A DNA stretch of 64,000 nt, taken from assembly GCF_030272895.1 (NCBI RefSeq), contig NZ_JALRNF010000012.1, positions 74,152-138,151 on the forward strand, in the 5' to 3' direction. This DNA is from Pseudomonas sp. BGr12. Lineage in GTDB: Bacteria; Pseudomonadota; Gammaproteobacteria; Pseudomonadales; Pseudomonadaceae. The notes below the pieces were generated by a model. That model worked only from the letters and a program-made list of their open reading frames with translations, was not told the DNA's origin and ran no database searches. The position numbers were made by a program, and so were the translations under genes. Position 1 is the first letter of the stretch. The number at the start of each line of letters is the position of its first letter. Below are positions 28,258 through 48,440 of the stretch, piece after piece.

Positions 28258-29303
28258 GGGCTGTCCGTCTGCCCCGCCGACACCAGATCAACCAGCTCGC
28301 GCACCACGACGGTGGCAAAGCATCCGGCCGGAAGGACGAATTCAAGTTGCAGAATATCAGGCTCGGGATAATGCCACGTCAGACCAGCAATGGGCAGTCG
28401 CAGGATGCGACGTTCGTGACTCATGCCCGCCCGCGCCAACCACTGGCACAAGGATGCATGTTGCTCGCCGATGCGTTGCTCCAGTTCACCCGGCACGCCC
28501 GTGGCTGGCGAAGCACCCTCGCCCCACAACGGGCCGGTGGGGTGCAGGTCGAGGATGGCCAGGCGCGGGTCGGTGCATTCGGCTTCACCGGCCGGGAAAA
28601 AGCTGCGGCTGTCGGTGAAGGCCAGCAGGTCGCCGACCTGGGCGGTGTTCCAGTTGCCCTCGGCAACGCGCTGGGCCAACGCCTGGTTGAACAGGTAACT
28701 GCGCGCGCTGGACAGTAGTCGTGAGCGCACATTGCGCTGCTCCGGCAGTGCTTGGCGGGCAGCCCAGTCGCGGGCGTCATGGATGTTGCCACCGTCATGG
28801 CCGAAGCGCTGGGTACCGAAATAGTTGGGCACGCCCTGGCGGCGCAGTTGCTCAAGACGGGCGTCGAGCGCTGCTTTTTCGGCATTCAGGCCGGTCAGGC
28901 GCAGGGTGAAGCCGTTGGCCGAATGCGCGCCGCGTTGCAGCTTGCGCGAGTGCCGGGTGCGCTTGAGGATGCTCAGGGTCTCGTTCTCGGCGGCCGCCAG
29001 GTCCGGGTCGGCCTTGCCCGGCAGGTGCAGGCTGAACCATTGGCGGGTCAAGGCCTGGCGGTCCTTGAGGCCGGCATAGCTGATGTTGCGCAGCGGCACG
29101 CCGGCGGCACGGGCCAGGCGGCGGGCGGCTTCCTCGGTGTTGAGGTCGCGCTTCTCGACCCACAGCCACAGGTGCTCGCCATTGCCGGACAAGGGAATAT
29201 CGAGGACTTCATCGACCTGGAAGTCTTCTGCCGTGGCCTTGAGGATCGCACTGCCCAGTGCCGGACCCGATGCGCGCGGGCCCAGGAGTTCCAGTTCGGT
29301 CAT
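28245..29303 (-). CDS. truD: TruD: tRNA pseudouridine-13 synthase
   Basis: This 352-residue enzyme modifies U13 of tRNA-Glu. The catalytic Asp lies in [18 protein letters not shown] (near 80). [16 protein letters not shown] (near 155) and [22 protein letters not shown] near the end are family motifs. It overlaps ispF by four bases and surE by 13. Confidence 0.97.
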
Positions 29304-29773
29304 GCTGGCAGCAACAAGGCGACGGCGTGGACGGCGATGCCTTCTTCACGGCCGGTGAAGCCAAGCTTCTCGGTGGTGGTGGCCTTGACGTTGACCTGGT
29401 CGAGTTCGACCTGCAGGTCTTCGGCGATCAGCTGGCGCATGGTGTCGATGTGCGGAGCCATCTTCGGCGCCTGGGCCACGATGGTGGCGTCGACGTTGCC
29501 GACCTTCCAGCCCTTGGCCTGGACGATCTTGAGCACATGGCGCAACAGCACGCGGCTGTCGGCGCCCTTGAACTGCGGATCGGTATCCGGGAAATGCTTG
29601 CCGATGTCACCCAGCGCAGCGGCGCCCAGCAGCGCATCGCTCAGGGCGTGCAGCAGCACGTCGCCGTCGGAGTGGGCCAGCAAGCCGAACTTGTGCGCAA
29701 TGCGCACCCCACCCAAGGTGATGAAATCGCCGTCCGCGAAGCGGTGCACATCGTAGCCGTGGCCAATACGCAT
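29300..29773 (-). CDS. ispF: IspF: 2-C-methyl-D-erythritol 2,4-cyclodiphosphate synthase
   Basis: This 157-residue MEP-pathway enzyme starts [20 protein letters not shown], with the metal ligands of DVH, and has [22 protein letters not shown] (near 33) and [11 protein letters not shown]. The conserved N-terminus fixes the start codon, which lies directly against the T-tract of an upstream terminator. Its Shine-Dalgarno-like AGGG is in the hairpin's 3' arm. ispD lies elsewhere, at 33 kb. Confidence 0.96.
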   Translation of the reverse strand: MRIGHGYDVHRFADGDFITLGGVRIAHKFGLLAHSDGDVLLHALSDALLGAAALGDIGKHFPDTDPQFKGADSRVLLRHVLKIVQAKGWKVGNVDATIVAQAPKMAPHIDTMRQLIAEDLQVELDQVNVKATTTEKLGFTGREEGIAVHAVALLLPA

Positions 29774-29802
29774 AAAAAAACGCCCTGATTGAGTCAGGGC
29801 GT
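29774..29802 (-). terminator. Rho-independent terminator after fghA, touching the ispF start codon
   Basis: On the minus strand, CGCCCTGA-CTCAA-TCAGGGCG is followed by seven T residues and then immediately by the ispF ATG. It ends adhC-fghA transcription and at the same time contains the only ribosome-site-like sequence for ispF. Confidence 0.87.
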
Positions 29803-29849
29803 GATTCTACCTGCTTTGCCGGGCCTTGGGCTTATTTGTAGGACAACCC

Positions 29850-30698
29850 CTACAACAAACCCAGGGCCACACCATGATGACGCAGATGCTCGTCGATGTA
29901 GCTGGCGATGAAGTAGTAGCTGTGGTCATAACCGGGCTGCAGGCGCAGTTCCAGCGGATGACCCGCCGCCTTCGCCGCCTGGACCAGGGCCTGGGGCTTG
30001 AGCTGAGTCTCGAGGAAATCATCCCGGTCGCCCTGGTCCACCAGCAGCGGCAGACGCTCCGCTGCCTCGGCGATCAGCACACTGGCATCCCACTCGCGCC
30101 AGCGCGTCCGGTCTTCTCCCAGGTAACGGGAGAAGGCCTTCTGGCCCCAGGGGCAATCCATCGGGTTGCTGATCGGCGCGAACGCCGACACCGAACGGTA
30201 GCGCCCCGGGTTGCGCAATGCGCAGACCAGCGCACCGTGCCCGCCCATGGAATGACCACTGATACCGCGGCGATCGGAAGCGGGGAAATGCGCCTCGACC
30301 AGTGCCGGCAGCTCCTGCACCACGTAGTCATGCATGCGGTAGTGCTGGGCCCAGGGCTGTTCACTGGCATTGAGGTAGAAGCCCGCGCCCAGGCCGAAGT
30401 CCCAGGCGCCGTCGGGGTCGCCCGGTACCTGGGGGCCACGGGGGCTGGTGTCGGGCGCGACGATGATCAACCCAAGCTCGGCGGCGAGCTTGTGCGCGCC
30501 GGCCTTCTGCATGAAATTCTCGTCGGTGCAGGTCAGGCCGCTGAGCCAGTACAGCACCGGCAGCTTGTCGCCCTGCTCGGCCTGCGGTGGCAGGTAGACG
30601 GCGAACACCATGTCGCAACCGAGCACCTGGGAGCGATGCCGGTAGCGCTTGTGCCAGCCACCGAAGCTTTTCTGACAGGAGATGTTTTCCAGGCTCAT
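29850..30698 (-). CDS. fghA: FghA: S-formylglutathione hydrolase
   Basis: This 282-residue esterase-D-type alpha/beta-hydrolase converts S-formylglutathione to formate and glutathione, the second step of formaldehyde detoxification. It starts [37 protein letters not shown] is near 53, and the nucleophile Ser lies in [11 protein letters not shown] (near 147). It starts eight bases after adhC and is co-transcribed with it. Confidence 0.96.
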   Translation of the reverse strand: MSLENISCQKSFGGWHKRYRHRSQVLGCDMVFAVYLPPQAEQGDKLPVLYWLSGLTCTDENFMQKAGAHKLAAELGLIIVAPDTSPRGPQVPGDPDGAWDFGLGAGFYLNASEQPWAQHYRMHDYVVQELPALVEAHFPASDRRGISGHSMGGHGALVCALRNPGRYRSVSAFAPISNPMDCPWGQKAFSRYLGEDRTRWREWDASVLIAEAAERLPLLVDQGDRDDFLETQLKPQALVQAAKAAGHPLELRLQPGYDHSYYFIASYIDEHLRHHGVALGLL

Positions 30699-30706
30699 GG
30701 CAAACC

Positions 30707-32822
<2,116 letters not shown>

Positions 32823-32829
32823 AAACGCA

Positions 32830-32877
32830 TCGCGGGGCAAGCCCGCCCTACAGGGTGGGAGCGGGCTTGCCCCGCGA
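32830..32877. repeat. REP doublet, opposite arrangement
   Basis: TCGCGGGGCAAGCCCGC and GCGGGCTTGCCCCGCGA flank a short loop. The same REP core as the two elements further left is present, but with the outer and inner ends swapped. It lies between the convergent LysR and ispD genes. Confidence 0.83.
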
Positions 32878-32885
32878 AAAGGCAT

Positions 32886-33593
32886 TCAGCCGCGCTTGGC
32901 CCAGCGCTGGCGCAACCACTCCAGGTCTTCCGGGCGGGTGACCTTGATATTGTCGCTGCGTCCTTCGATCAGGCGTGGCGCCTGTCCGGCCCATTCGATC
33001 GCCGAGGACTCGTCGGTAATCGCCACATCGGCCACCAGGCTGTCGGCCAGGGCCCTGTGCAAGGCACCCAGGCGGAACATCTGCGGGGTGTAGGCTTGCC
33101 ACACCGTGCTGCGGTCGATGGTGGCGCTGACCCGGCCATTGGCATCGGCACGCTTGAGGGTATCGCGGGCCGGCACCGCCAGCAGGCCGCCGACCGGATC
33201 GTCGGCAAGCTCGGCCAGCAGGCGATCGAGGTCGCTGCGCGCCAGGTTCGGCCGGGCGGCATCGTGCACCAGCACCCAGTCGCTGTCGGCTGCGCCCTGG
33301 GCGTGCAGCAGCAACAAGGCATTGAGCACCGAGTCGGCACGTTCGCGGCCGCCTTCGGCACGCTGGATGCGTGGATCACCGGCACAGCGCAAGCCCGGCC
33401 AGTACGGATCGTCAGCGGCAACGCTGACCACCACCCCTTTGACGCAGGGATGGTCGAGAAAACAGTCGAGGCTATGCTCGAGGATGGTCTGTCGACCCAG
33501 TTGCAGGTACTGCTTGGGACGGTCGGCAGCCATGCGGGCACCAACGCCCGCGGCGGGAATCACGGCCCAGAAGGCCGGCAAGGTCTGGTTCAT
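32886..33593 (-). CDS. ispD: IspD: 2-C-methyl-D-erythritol 4-phosphate cytidylyltransferase
   Basis: This 235-residue MEP-pathway enzyme transfers CMP from CTP. The nucleotide-binding start is AVIPAAGVGARMAADRPKQYLQL. VLVHDAARPNL (near 106) and the C-terminal NIKVTRPEDLEWL match the family. Its start overlaps the ftsB stop by four bases, as in the widespread ftsB-ispD arrangement. Confidence 0.96.
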   Translation of the reverse strand: MNQTLPAFWAVIPAAGVGARMAADRPKQYLQLGRQTILEHSLDCFLDHPCVKGVVVSVAADDPYWPGLRCAGDPRIQRAEGGRERADSVLNALLLLHAQGAADSDWVLVHDAARPNLARSDLDRLLAELADDPVGGLLAVPARDTLKRADANGRVSATIDRSTVWQAYTPQMFRLGALHRALADSLVADVAITDESSAIEWAGQAPRLIEGRSDNIKVTRPEDLEWLRQRWAKRG

Positions 33594-33868
33594 TGGGCAA
33601 GCTGGTAGAGGGTTTCGCCCTCCTTGACCATTCCCAGTTCATGGCGAGCCCGTTCTTCGACGGTTTCCATACCTTTCTTCAACTCCAGTACTTCAGCGTC
33701 AAGCACGCGGTTACGCTCCAGCAAGCGCTCGTTTTCAGCGTGCTGGTCGGCAATCTGTTGCTTGAGTTCGGTGACATGGGCCAGGCTGCCGTTGCCCACC
33801 CACAGGCGATACTGCAGGCCACCGAGCAGCAGGAGCAGGACGAGGAACAACCAATAGGGACTGCGCAT
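33590..33868 (-). CDS. ftsB: FtsB: divisome bitopic protein
   Basis: This 92-residue division protein has one membrane segment (residues 4-19, YWLFLVLLLLLGG) and a periplasmic coiled coil (ELKQQIADQHAENERLLERN) that binds FtsL and FtsQ. ATG 33868 gives the normal length; the open frame upstream is unrelated. It lies downstream of eno and is coupled to ispD. Confidence 0.93.
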   Translation of the reverse strand: MRSPYWLFLVLLLLLGGLQYRLWVGNGSLAHVTELKQQIADQHAENERLLERNRVLDAEVLELKKGMETVEERARHELGMVKEGETLYQLAQ

Positions 33869-33920
33869 CAGGGTATCCAGTGGAAATAGACCGCCATTTG
33901 TGCAGGGCTCTGATGGCACG

Positions 33921-33942
33921 AAGCCTGGCCGAAGCCAGGCTT
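33921..33942. other. Stable UUCG-type hairpin between eno and ftsB
   Basis: On the minus strand, AAGCCTGGC-TTCG-GCCAGGCTT forms a compact stem with an exceptionally stable tetraloop but no T-tract. It may stabilise or process the eno mRNA 3' end. The rest of this 160-bp gap shows nothing distinct. Confidence 0.5.
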
Positions 33943-34031
33943 TGTGCATACAGACCTGCTGCATCAGGCTACCGAACTGTCAGTATGGCTGTTCGGTAAT
34001 CCTTGGCTGCTGTCTTTTTACCATCTCTTGC

Positions 34032-37974
<3,943 letters not shown>

Positions 37975-38224
37975 TTAAAGCGGTCTGCGCCGCCGGGGAA
38001 AGCGAAGGAAGGCCGAAGCCCCCGATCACCTGCGTCAATCACAGTGCATCTTAAAAAACTGCCGCGTCTGGACAGACCGGGGGTAAAAAACCCGGTAAGG
38101 AGCTCGCTAAACATTTTTAGAATCGCCCAGCAAAAAACTGCTTGGTAATCGGCAACTCCTGTGATTTCGGGGAAGCCACAGAAGCTGTATCAAGAAGGGA
38201 GCGTAGTCTACCCGAATGTGCCTT

Positions 38225-39520
38225 TCATCTCAAACCTTGCGCGCTCGTCGGCACACACCAGTGCAATTGCCAGTCGCCCTGGCTCAGGCCGGGCAGGTTG
38301 GCCACGGCCAGTAACTGCTCGCCGCAATAGAGCAGCGGCAGGCGCGTCCGGACGAACTGCGGAACCTGCAGCTCGTTGAGCAGGCGCTTGAGGTCACGCT
38401 GGCCGCGACCGCTGATCGAAAGGCGCTCACCGCCCTGGCGGTAGGCGATATGCAAGGGCCCCTGCGGCAACGTGCCGCTGAGGGTTACGCTGCCGTTATG
38501 GGCCAGTTTCAGTGATTCGGCCGGGTCCGCCCACACCTGGTGACCTACCGGAACCCTCAGCCAGTCGCCAGCCAGCCACCAGATACGTTCGTTGCTGCGA
38601 TGCAGTTCGCCGTCGGTCAGCCCCCACAGTGGCCGTCCGTCGGATGCGGCATCTCGCAAGCTCTCCCAGCCGGCCCAGTGGCGGGTATCAGGCAAGCGGG
38701 TACGTTGCGCCAGCCAGTACTGCAAGGCATTGCGCTGGCGTGCAGGAGAAAGCTCGCGCAGCACATCCAGGTCCAGCGACGCCAGCCCAAGCCAGTCGAA
38801 TCGGCTCGACGTCGTGGCCCGCGCCAGGTCCTCGCGGGCCACTTCATCCAGTAGCCCCTGGGCCTCGCCCAGGTGCTCGGCGCTGCGTGCCAGGCTCTGC
38901 GCAGCCTGGGGCCAGCGCTGCAGCAGCGCCGGGAAGACCTGGTGACGGAGGAAATTGCGGGCGTAATGCGTGTCGCTGTTGGACGGGTCTTTGATCCAGG
39001 CCAGGCCGTGCTCCTCGGCATAGGCTTGTACATCCCGGCGCGCAACATCGAGCAAAGGACGAACCAATACGCCCTGCCCCAGCGGACGCTGTCCGGGCAT
39101 CGCGCCCAGGCCGCGCAATCCGGCGCCGCGCAGCAGGCGAAACAACAGGGTTTCGGCCTGGTCTTCGCGGTGCTGGCCGGTGAGCAAGACTTCCCCTGCC
39201 AGCAACGCCTTGGCAAAGGCGCCATAACGGGCCTCACGGGCGCCCTGTTCGAGACTGGCGCCAGGGGCGACCTGGACGTGGATGACGCGCAGTTCGACGC
39301 CCAGATCGTCGCACAGCCGCTGGCAATGGGCCGGCCAGGCGTCAGCCGCGGCTTGCAAGCCGTGGTGGATGTGAATGGCGCGGATCGGGGGTAGCGGGCG
39401 CTTGTGTGACAACTGAGCCAGCAGGTGCAACAGGACCGTGGAGTCCAGGCCGCCGGAGAGGGCGACGCACCAGGCGGGGGCGTTGAGCCAGGGGGTAAGT
39501 CGTGAGTAGAGGTCGATCAT
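38225..39520 (-). CDS. tilS: TilS: tRNA(Ile)-lysidine synthetase
   Basis: This 431-residue ATP-dependent enzyme modifies C34 of tRNA-Ile(CAU) to lysidine. The PP-loop is VALSGGLDSTVLLHLL (near 18). HHGLQAAADAWPAHCQ, LTGQHREDQAETLLFRLLRG and the C-terminal TilS domain match the family. It lies between accA and pyrG. Confidence 0.96.
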   Translation of the reverse strand: MIDLYSRLTPWLNAPAWCVALSGGLDSTVLLHLLAQLSHKRPLPPIRAIHIHHGLQAAADAWPAHCQRLCDDLGVELRVIHVQVAPGASLEQGAREARYGAFAKALLAGEVLLTGQHREDQAETLLFRLLRGAGLRGLGAMPGQRPLGQGVLVRPLLDVARRDVQAYAEEHGLAWIKDPSNSDTHYARNFLRHQVFPALLQRWPQAAQSLARSAEHLGEAQGLLDEVAREDLARATTSSRFDWLGLASLDLDVLRELSPARQRNALQYWLAQRTRLPDTRHWAGWESLRDAASDGRPLWGLTDGELHRSNERIWWLAGDWLRVPVGHQVWADPAESLKLAHNGSVTLSGTLPQGPLHIAYRQGGERLSISGRGQRDLKRLLNELQVPQFVRTRLPLLYCGEQLLAVANLPGLSQGDWQLHWCVPTSAQGLR

Positions 39521-39570
39521 CAGGGGCGCCCCTTTGGCGAGCGCTTTGCGCTCGATCGCAGGCTTCGCCA

Positions 39571-39612
39571 GCTCCCACAGGGTTCACTGTGGGAGCCGGC
39601 AGCGCCGGCGAT
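39571..39612. repeat. REP-like inverted repeats of a second family
   Basis: GCTCCCACAG-GGTTCA-CTGTGGGAGC forms a hairpin, followed by CCGGCAGCGCCGGCG, another stem. The GTGGGAGCCGGC core resembles a Pseudomonas REP class different from the three doublets elsewhere in the window. It lies between accA and tilS. Confidence 0.6.
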
Positions 39613-39621
39613 GGGCTCAGA

Positions 39622-40569
39622 TCAGAGCCCGTAGCTCATCAGGCGGTCATAGCGGCGCTTGAGCAGCGCGTCGTTGTCGAACTTCTTGAGCATGTCCAGC
39701 TGTTCGATCAGGTCACCGCGGATGCTTGCCGACATTTTTGCCGGATCGCGGTGCGCGCCACCCAGTGGCTCGGCGATGACCTTGTCGACGATGCCCAGGC
39801 CTTTCAGGCGCTCGGCGGTGATGCCCATGGCCTCGGCGGCATCGGCAGCCTTCTCGGCGGTCTTCCACAGGATCGAGGCGCAGCCTTCCGGCGAGATCAC
39901 CGAGTAGGTGGAGTACTGCAGCATGTTCAGCTGGTCGCACACGCCGATGGCCAGTGCACCACCGGAGCCACCCTCACCGATGACGGTGGCGATGATCGGG
40001 GTTTTCAGGCGGGCCATGACGCGCAGGTTCCAGGCGATGGCTTCGCTCTGGTTGCGCTCTTCGGCGTCGATGCCCGGGTAGGCGCCCGGGGTGTCGATGA
40101 AGGTCAGGATCGGCATCTTGAAACGCTCGGCCATTTCCATCAGGCGGCAGGCCTTGCGGTAGCCTTCAGGACGCGGCATGCCGAAGTTGCGGCGGACCTT
40201 CTCGCGCACTTCACGGCCTTTCTGGTGACCGATGACCATCACCGGCTTGTCGTCCAGGCGAGCGATGCCGCCAACGATCGCGGCGTCGTCGGCAAAGTGG
40301 CGGTCGCCGTGCAGTTCGTCGAACTCGGTGAAGATGTGGTCGATGTAGTCCAGGGTGTACGGACGACGTGGATGACGGGCCAGGCGGGCGATCTGCCAGC
40401 TGGTCAGGTTGCCGAAGATGCTTTCGGTCAGGGTGCTGCTCTTGTCTTGCAGACGGGCGATTTCATCGCCGATGTTCAGCGCGTTGTCATTGCCGACCAG
40501 GCGCAGCTCTTCGATCTTGGCTTGCAGGTCAGCGATCGGCTGTTCGAAATCCAGGAAATTCGGGTTCAT
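39622..40569 (-). CDS. accA: AccA: acetyl-CoA carboxylase carboxyltransferase subunit alpha
   Basis: This 315-residue subunit of the carboxyltransferase makes malonyl-CoA for fatty acid synthesis. The start [20 protein letters not shown] is conserved in pseudomonads. [40 protein letters not shown] and [17 protein letters not shown] are family motifs. ATG 40575 two codons upstream is an alternative. The partner accD lies outside the window. Confidence 0.97.
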   Translation of the reverse strand: MNPNFLDFEQPIADLQAKIEELRLVGNDNALNIGDEIARLQDKSSTLTESIFGNLTSWQIARLARHPRRPYTLDYIDHIFTEFDELHGDRHFADDAAIVGGIARLDDKPVMVIGHQKGREVREKVRRNFGMPRPEGYRKACRLMEMAERFKMPILTFIDTPGAYPGIDAEERNQSEAIAWNLRVMARLKTPIIATVIGEGGSGGALAIGVCDQLNMLQYSTYSVISPEGCASILWKTAEKAADAAEAMGITAERLKGLGIVDKVIAEPLGGAHRDPAKMSASIRGDLIEQLDMLKKFDNDALLKRRYDRLMSYGL

Positions 40570-40667
40570 AGGCATCCGTCTTGGGTCTACGGCCAGGCGG
40601 CCGGCCGGTTGATCCGTGTGGCGCCCTACCTTAAGGGATCAGGCGCATTCAGGTCGAGATTAAAAAT

Positions 40668-44189
<3,522 letters not shown>

Positions 44190-44218
44190 GATGGTCCTAT
44201 AGCAGCACAAAACAACAA

Positions 44219-44238
44219 GGCCCGGATTGTACCGGGCC
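44219..44238. other. Hairpin between rnhB and dnaE
   Basis: GGCCCGG-ATTGTA-CCGGGCC is a perfect 7-bp stem. On the minus strand it is followed by TTGTTGTTTTG, a weak U-rich tract, so it may act as a leaky terminator or attenuator ahead of dnaE. Confidence 0.5.
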
Positions 44239-44297
44239 TCGATCAAAACATCAGCCAGCGCAGGGTGATCCTGACTGCTGGCACCCGCCGCCAGCCG

Positions 44298-44927
44298 TCA
44301 GGCCAGGGCAAACCCGCCGTCCAGTGCTTCGCGGGCCTCGTAGGCCGCTCGCACCGGCGCAAACGAGCGCCGGTGGATTGGCGTCGGCCCCAGGCGCGCC
44401 AGGGCTTCCAGGTGGGTGGGCGTCGGGTAGCCCTTGTGGCCGCCGATGCCATAACCCGGATAGATCGCCTCGAACGCCGCCATTTCGCGGTCACGGGTGA
44501 CCTTGGCCAGGATCGAGGCGGCAGCAATCGCCGGCACCTTGCTGTCGCCCTTGACCACCGGCTCACAGGGCACCGCCAGTTTCGGGCAGCGATTGCCGTC
44601 GATCAGGGCCAGCTTGGGGGTAACGCTCAAGCCTTCTACGGCGCGCTGCATAGCCAGCATGGTGGCATGCAGGATGTTCAGTTCGTCGATCTCTTCGACT
44701 TCGGCACGGGCGATGCAGAAGCTCAGGGCTTTTTCGCAGATTTCGTCGAACAGCTTCTCACGACGCGCTTCGGTGAGCTTCTTGGAGTCATTCAGGCCAA
44801 GGATCGGCCGCTGCGGATCAAGAATCACCGCCGCGGTCACCACGGCGCCGCACAGCGGGCCACGGCCGACTTCATCGACGCCGGCAACCAGGTCGTCGAC
44901 CAGGGTAAAGTCCAGTCCCATTTGCAT
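44298..44927 (-). CDS. rnhB: RnhB: ribonuclease HII
   Basis: This 209-residue enzyme cleaves RNA in RNA/DNA hybrids and at single ribonucleotides. The active-site Asp-Glu pair is in [17 protein letters not shown] (near 16). [15 protein letters not shown] and [25 protein letters not shown] match the family. Its ATG follows the lpxB stop with no gap. Confidence 0.97.
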   Translation of the reverse strand: MQMGLDFTLVDDLVAGVDEVGRGPLCGAVVTAAVILDPQRPILGLNDSKKLTEARREKLFDEICEKALSFCIARAEVEEIDELNILHATMLAMQRAVEGLSVTPKLALIDGNRCPKLAVPCEPVVKGDSKVPAIAAASILAKVTRDREMAAFEAIYPGYGIGGHKGYPTPTHLEALARLGPTPIHRRSFAPVRAAYEAREALDGGFALA

Positions 44928-46055
44928 CTATCGGCTTTCCAGCAGGGCCAGCACCGCTTCGGCTGCCTGGTTGGAGGCATCGCGGCGCAGGGTACGGTGA
45001 ATCTGGTCAAAGCCTTCGGTCTGCTGCGCCCCGCCTTCGACCAGCGGCGCCAGGGTCCGGGCCAGGGCGTCGGGGGTGGCCGCCTCCTGCAGCAACTCGG
45101 GCACCAGCATGCGCTGGGCCAGGAGGTTGGGCAGGGACACATAAGGGCTTTTGACCAGTCGTTTGAGAATCCAGTAGGTGAGCGGCGCCAGGCGGTAGGC
45201 GACCACCATCGGGCGCTTGAACAGCAGCGCTTCCAGGGTCGCGGTACCTGAGGCGATCAGCACCGCATCACAGGCGGCCAACGCCTGGTGCGAACGACCG
45301 TCGAGCAGGGTCAGGGGCAGGTCACGACCTGCCAGCATCTGTTCCAGCTGGGCGCGACGCTCGGCATTGGCACACGGCGAAATGAACCGAACTCCCGGCA
45401 CCAGCGCCTGCAATTGCTGGGCGGTGTCGAGGAACAAGGCACCCAGGCGCCCGACTTCGCCACCCCGGCTGCCCGGCATCAAGGCCACCAGCGGCCCGTC
45501 ACCCAGGCCCAGTTGCTCGCGGGCAGCGGCGCGATCGGCCTCCAGTGGGATGCTGTCGGCCAGCGGGTGGCCGACAAAACGCACCGGTACGCCCTGTTCT
45601 TCGTAGAACCTGGCCTCGAAAGGGAACAAGGTCAGCATCAGGTCGCAGCCTTCGCGGATCTTCAGCACACGTTTCTGCCGCCAGGCCCAGACCGAGGGGC
45701 TGACGTAGTGCACGGTCTTGATCCCGGCCTTGCGCAGGTTCAGCTCGATATTGAGGGTGAAATCCGGGGCGTCGATGCCGATGAACACATCAGGGCGTTC
45801 GTCGATCAGCGTCTGGATCAGCAATTTGCGCCGCTTGAGCAGCTCGCGCAGCCGCCCCAGTACCTCGACCAGGCCCATGACCGCCAGGCGCTCCATGGGG
45901 AAATACGAGACCAGGCCTTCAGCCTGCATCAGCGGCCCGCCGACACCGATAAAGCGTACCTGGGGATGGCGCGCCTTGAGCGCACGCATCAACCCGGCAC
46001 CCAGGATATCGCCGCTGGCCTCACCCGCCACCAGCGCTACACAGAGTTCAGCCAT
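44928..46055 (-). CDS. lpxB: LpxB: lipid-A-disaccharide synthase
   Basis: This 375-residue GT-B glycosyltransferase joins UDP-diacylglucosamine and lipid X. Motifs are [20 protein letters not shown] at the start, [13 protein letters not shown] (near 122) and [12 protein letters not shown] (near 194). It starts two bases after the lpxA stop. Confidence 0.97.
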   Translation of the reverse strand: MAELCVALVAGEASGDILGAGLMRALKARHPQVRFIGVGGPLMQAEGLVSYFPMERLAVMGLVEVLGRLRELLKRRKLLIQTLIDERPDVFIGIDAPDFTLNIELNLRKAGIKTVHYVSPSVWAWRQKRVLKIREGCDLMLTLFPFEARFYEEQGVPVRFVGHPLADSIPLEADRAAAREQLGLGDGPLVALMPGSRGGEVGRLGALFLDTAQQLQALVPGVRFISPCANAERRAQLEQMLAGRDLPLTLLDGRSHQALAACDAVLIASGTATLEALLFKRPMVVAYRLAPLTYWILKRLVKSPYVSLPNLLAQRMLVPELLQEAATPDALARTLAPLVEGGAQQTEGFDQIHRTLRRDASNQAAEAVLALLESR

Positions 46056-46057
46056 GA

Positions 46058-46834
46058 TCAGCGCGTGATGCCGCGGGTGGAGTTCTGGATCGACTTGAGG
46101 AACACGTCGACTTCAGGGAACTGCGACGCCGGTTCTGCCAGGTCGGCAATGGCCTGTTCGACCGTCAGACCCTGGCGATAGACCACCTTGTAGGCGCGAC
46201 GCAGGGCATGGATGGCGTCTTCGCTGAAGCCGCGACGACGCATGCCCTCGAAGTTCATGCTGCGCGCTTCGGCAGGGTTGCCGAACACCGTGACGAAGGC
46301 CGGCACGTCCTTGCCGATGGCGGTACCCATGCCGGAGAAGCTGTGGGCGCCGATATGGCAGAACTGATGCACCAGGGTGAATCCGGAGAGGATCGCCCAG
46401 TCGTCGACGTGCACATGACCGGCCAGGGCGGTGTTGTTGACCAGGATGCAATGATTGCCGATGACACTGTCGTGACCGATATGGGCATAGGCCATGATCA
46501 GGTTGTGATCGCCCAGGGTGGTTTCCGAGCGATCCTGCACGGTGCCACGGTGGATGGTCACGCCTTCGCGGATGACATTGTGATCGCCGATCACCAGTCG
46601 CGTGGGCTCACCCTTGTACTTGAGGTCAGGGGTGTCTTCGCCTACCGAGGAAAACTGGTAGATCCGGTTGTGCTTGCCGATACGGGTCGGACCCTTGAGG
46701 ATCACATGCGGACCGATGACGGTCCCCTCCCCGATCTCGACGTCCGGACCGACGATAGACCAAGGGCCGACCTCGACACCGTCGGCGATCTTTGCCGAAG
46801 GATCGATGATTGCCCGAGGGTCAATCAAACTCAT
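46058..46834 (-). CDS. lpxA: LpxA: UDP-N-acetylglucosamine O-acyltransferase
   Basis: This 258-residue left-handed beta-helix enzyme performs the first lipid A acylation. Hexapeptide repeats run from [20 protein letters not shown] onwards, and the catalytic His is in [15 protein letters not shown] (near 121). A helical C-terminal domain closes the protein. Its start overlaps the fabZ stop by four bases. Confidence 0.97.
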   Translation of the reverse strand: MSLIDPRAIIDPSAKIADGVEVGPWSIVGPDVEIGEGTVIGPHVILKGPTRIGKHNRIYQFSSVGEDTPDLKYKGEPTRLVIGDHNVIREGVTIHRGTVQDRSETTLGDHNLIMAYAHIGHDSVIGNHCILVNNTALAGHVHVDDWAILSGFTLVHQFCHIGAHSFSGMGTAIGKDVPAFVTVFGNPAEARSMNFEGMRRRGFSEDAIHALRRAYKVVYRQGLTVEQAIADLAEPASQFPEVDVFLKSIQNSTRGITR

Positions 46835-47271
46835 AGTTTACGTTCCGCGCAGATGATCTCGGCCGAGCATACCGGCTTGCCGTCGACCGATGCCTGGCAT
46901 TCGAATTTCCAGATCTGGCGCTTGCAGCTGATGAACTTGGCTTCGAGGATCAACTGGTCGCCCGGCAGCACTGGCTGACGGAAGCGCAGCTTGTCGGAGC
47001 CGACGAAGTAGTACAGGGTACCGTCCGCCGGTTTCACGTCGAGCATCTTGAAGCCAAGGATACCGGCCGCCTGGGCCATGGCTTCGATGATCAGCACGCC
47101 CGGCATGATCGGGTGCGCGGGGAAGTGACCATTGAAGAACGGTTCGTTGATGCTGACATTCTTGTAGGCACGAATGCGCTGGGCCTCGACATCCAGGTCC
47201 ACTACCCGGTCCACCAACAGGAACGGGTAACGGTGAGGCAGGTATTCGCGAATCTCGTTGATGTCCATCAT
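46831..47271 (-). CDS. fabZ: FabZ: 3-hydroxyacyl-ACP dehydratase
   Basis: This 146-residue hot-dog-fold enzyme works in fatty acid elongation. The catalytic His is in [13 protein letters not shown] and the Glu in [11 protein letters not shown] (near 50-65). ATG 47271 ([21 protein letters not shown]) gives the family start. It sits between lpxD and lpxA, linking lipid A and fatty acid supply. Confidence 0.97.
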   Translation of the reverse strand: MMDINEIREYLPHRYPFLLVDRVVDLDVEAQRIRAYKNVSINEPFFNGHFPAHPIMPGVLIIEAMAQAAGILGFKMLDVKPADGTLYYFVGSDKLRFRQPVLPGDQLILEAKFISCKRQIWKFECQASVDGKPVCSAEIICAERKL

Positions 47272-47382
47272 TTCGGGGGGAAGCCTGTAGTAAAGATAGG
47301 GAGCGCCCGCTTTTGCCCGGCGCTCCTTTTGCAAATCAAAAGAGCCAGCCTTCGGCTATTCACTCTCGATCAGGAAATGGTA

Positions 47383-48438
47383 TCAGCCTTCTGATGAAGG
47401 CTGGCCGCCCGAGGTCACGACCTCGACACGCTTTTCCAACTGTTGTAGGCGTTTCGCCATCTCGTCGAGCTGGCGAATCCGCGCGGCGCTCTTGCGCCAT
47501 TCACCCAGCGTCTGCATTGCCGTACCGGAAGAATAGGCACCGGGCTCGGTGATCGAGCGGGTGACCATGGTCATGCCGGATACGAAAACGCCGTCGCAGA
47601 CATCGATATGCCCTACCATGCCGACACCGCCGGCGATGGTGCAATGCTTGCCAATCTTGGTACTGCCGGAAATGCCGACACAGGCCGCCATGGCCGTGTG
47701 ATCGCCGACCTGCACGTTATGGGCGATCTGGATCTGGTTGTCCAGCTTGACCCCGTCGCCGATCCGCGTGTCGGCCAGTGCGCCACGGTCAATTGCAGTG
47801 TTCACGCCGATTTCGACATCGTCGCCGATGCTCACGCCACCGATCTGGGCGATCTTCTGCCAGACGCCCTTCTCATTGGCAAAACCGAAGCCTTCACCGC
47901 CAATCACCGCGCCGGACTGGATCACTACCCGCTTGCCGATACGCACATCGTGATACAGCGTTACCCGCGGCGCCAGCCAGCCGCCCTCGCCGATCACGCA
48001 ACGCGCGCCGATGAAGCAGTGGGCACCGATGGTCACGCCCGGGCCGATCTGCGCACCGCTCTCGATCACCGCAAAGGCGCCGACACTGGCACCGCCATCC
48101 ACCTGGGCATCGCTGGCAACCACGGCGCTGGGATGAATTCCCGCTACAGCCCTGGGCTTTGGATCGAACAGGTGGGAGATGCGTGCGTAGGCGAGGTACG
48201 GATCGGGAACGATCAGTGCGTTACCGGCGAACCCTTCGGCGTCGGCAGCCTTGAGCAGCACGGCGGCCGCATGGCTGCCTTCGAGGTACTTGCGGTACTG
48301 GGGGTTGGCAAGAAAGCTCAACTGCCCCGCGCCAGCTTCCTGAAGGGTTGCCAGGCCAGTGATTTCCAGCTCCTCGGGCCCCTTGAGGGTGGCCCCGAGG
48401 AACTCGGCCAGCTGACCGAGTTTCATGGTCGCAGTCAT
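47383..48438 (-). CDS. lpxD: LpxD: UDP-3-O-acylglucosamine N-acyltransferase
   Basis: This 351-residue beta-helix enzyme performs the third lipid A step. The N-terminal uridine-binding domain ([16 protein letters not shown]...) is followed by hexapeptide repeats, with catalytic His in [18 protein letters not shown] (near 240). The C-terminal helix binds ACP. ATG 48438 is used, two bases after the skp stop. Confidence 0.97.
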   Translation of the reverse strand: MTATMKLGQLAEFLGATLKGPEELEITGLATLQEAGAGQLSFLANPQYRKYLEGSHAAAVLLKAADAEGFAGNALIVPDPYLAYARISHLFDPKPRAVAGIHPSAVVASDAQVDGGASVGAFAVIESGAQIGPGVTIGAHCFIGARCVIGEGGWLAPRVTLYHDVRIGKRVVIQSGAVIGGEGFGFANEKGVWQKIAQIGGVSIGDDVEIGVNTAIDRGALADTRIGDGVKLDNQIQIAHNVQVGDHTAMAACVGISGSTKIGKHCTIAGGVGMVGHIDVCDGVFVSGMTMVTRSITEPGAYSSGTAMQTLGEWRKSAARIRQLDEMAKRLQQLEKRVEVVTSGGQPSSEG

Positions 48439-48440
48439 GA

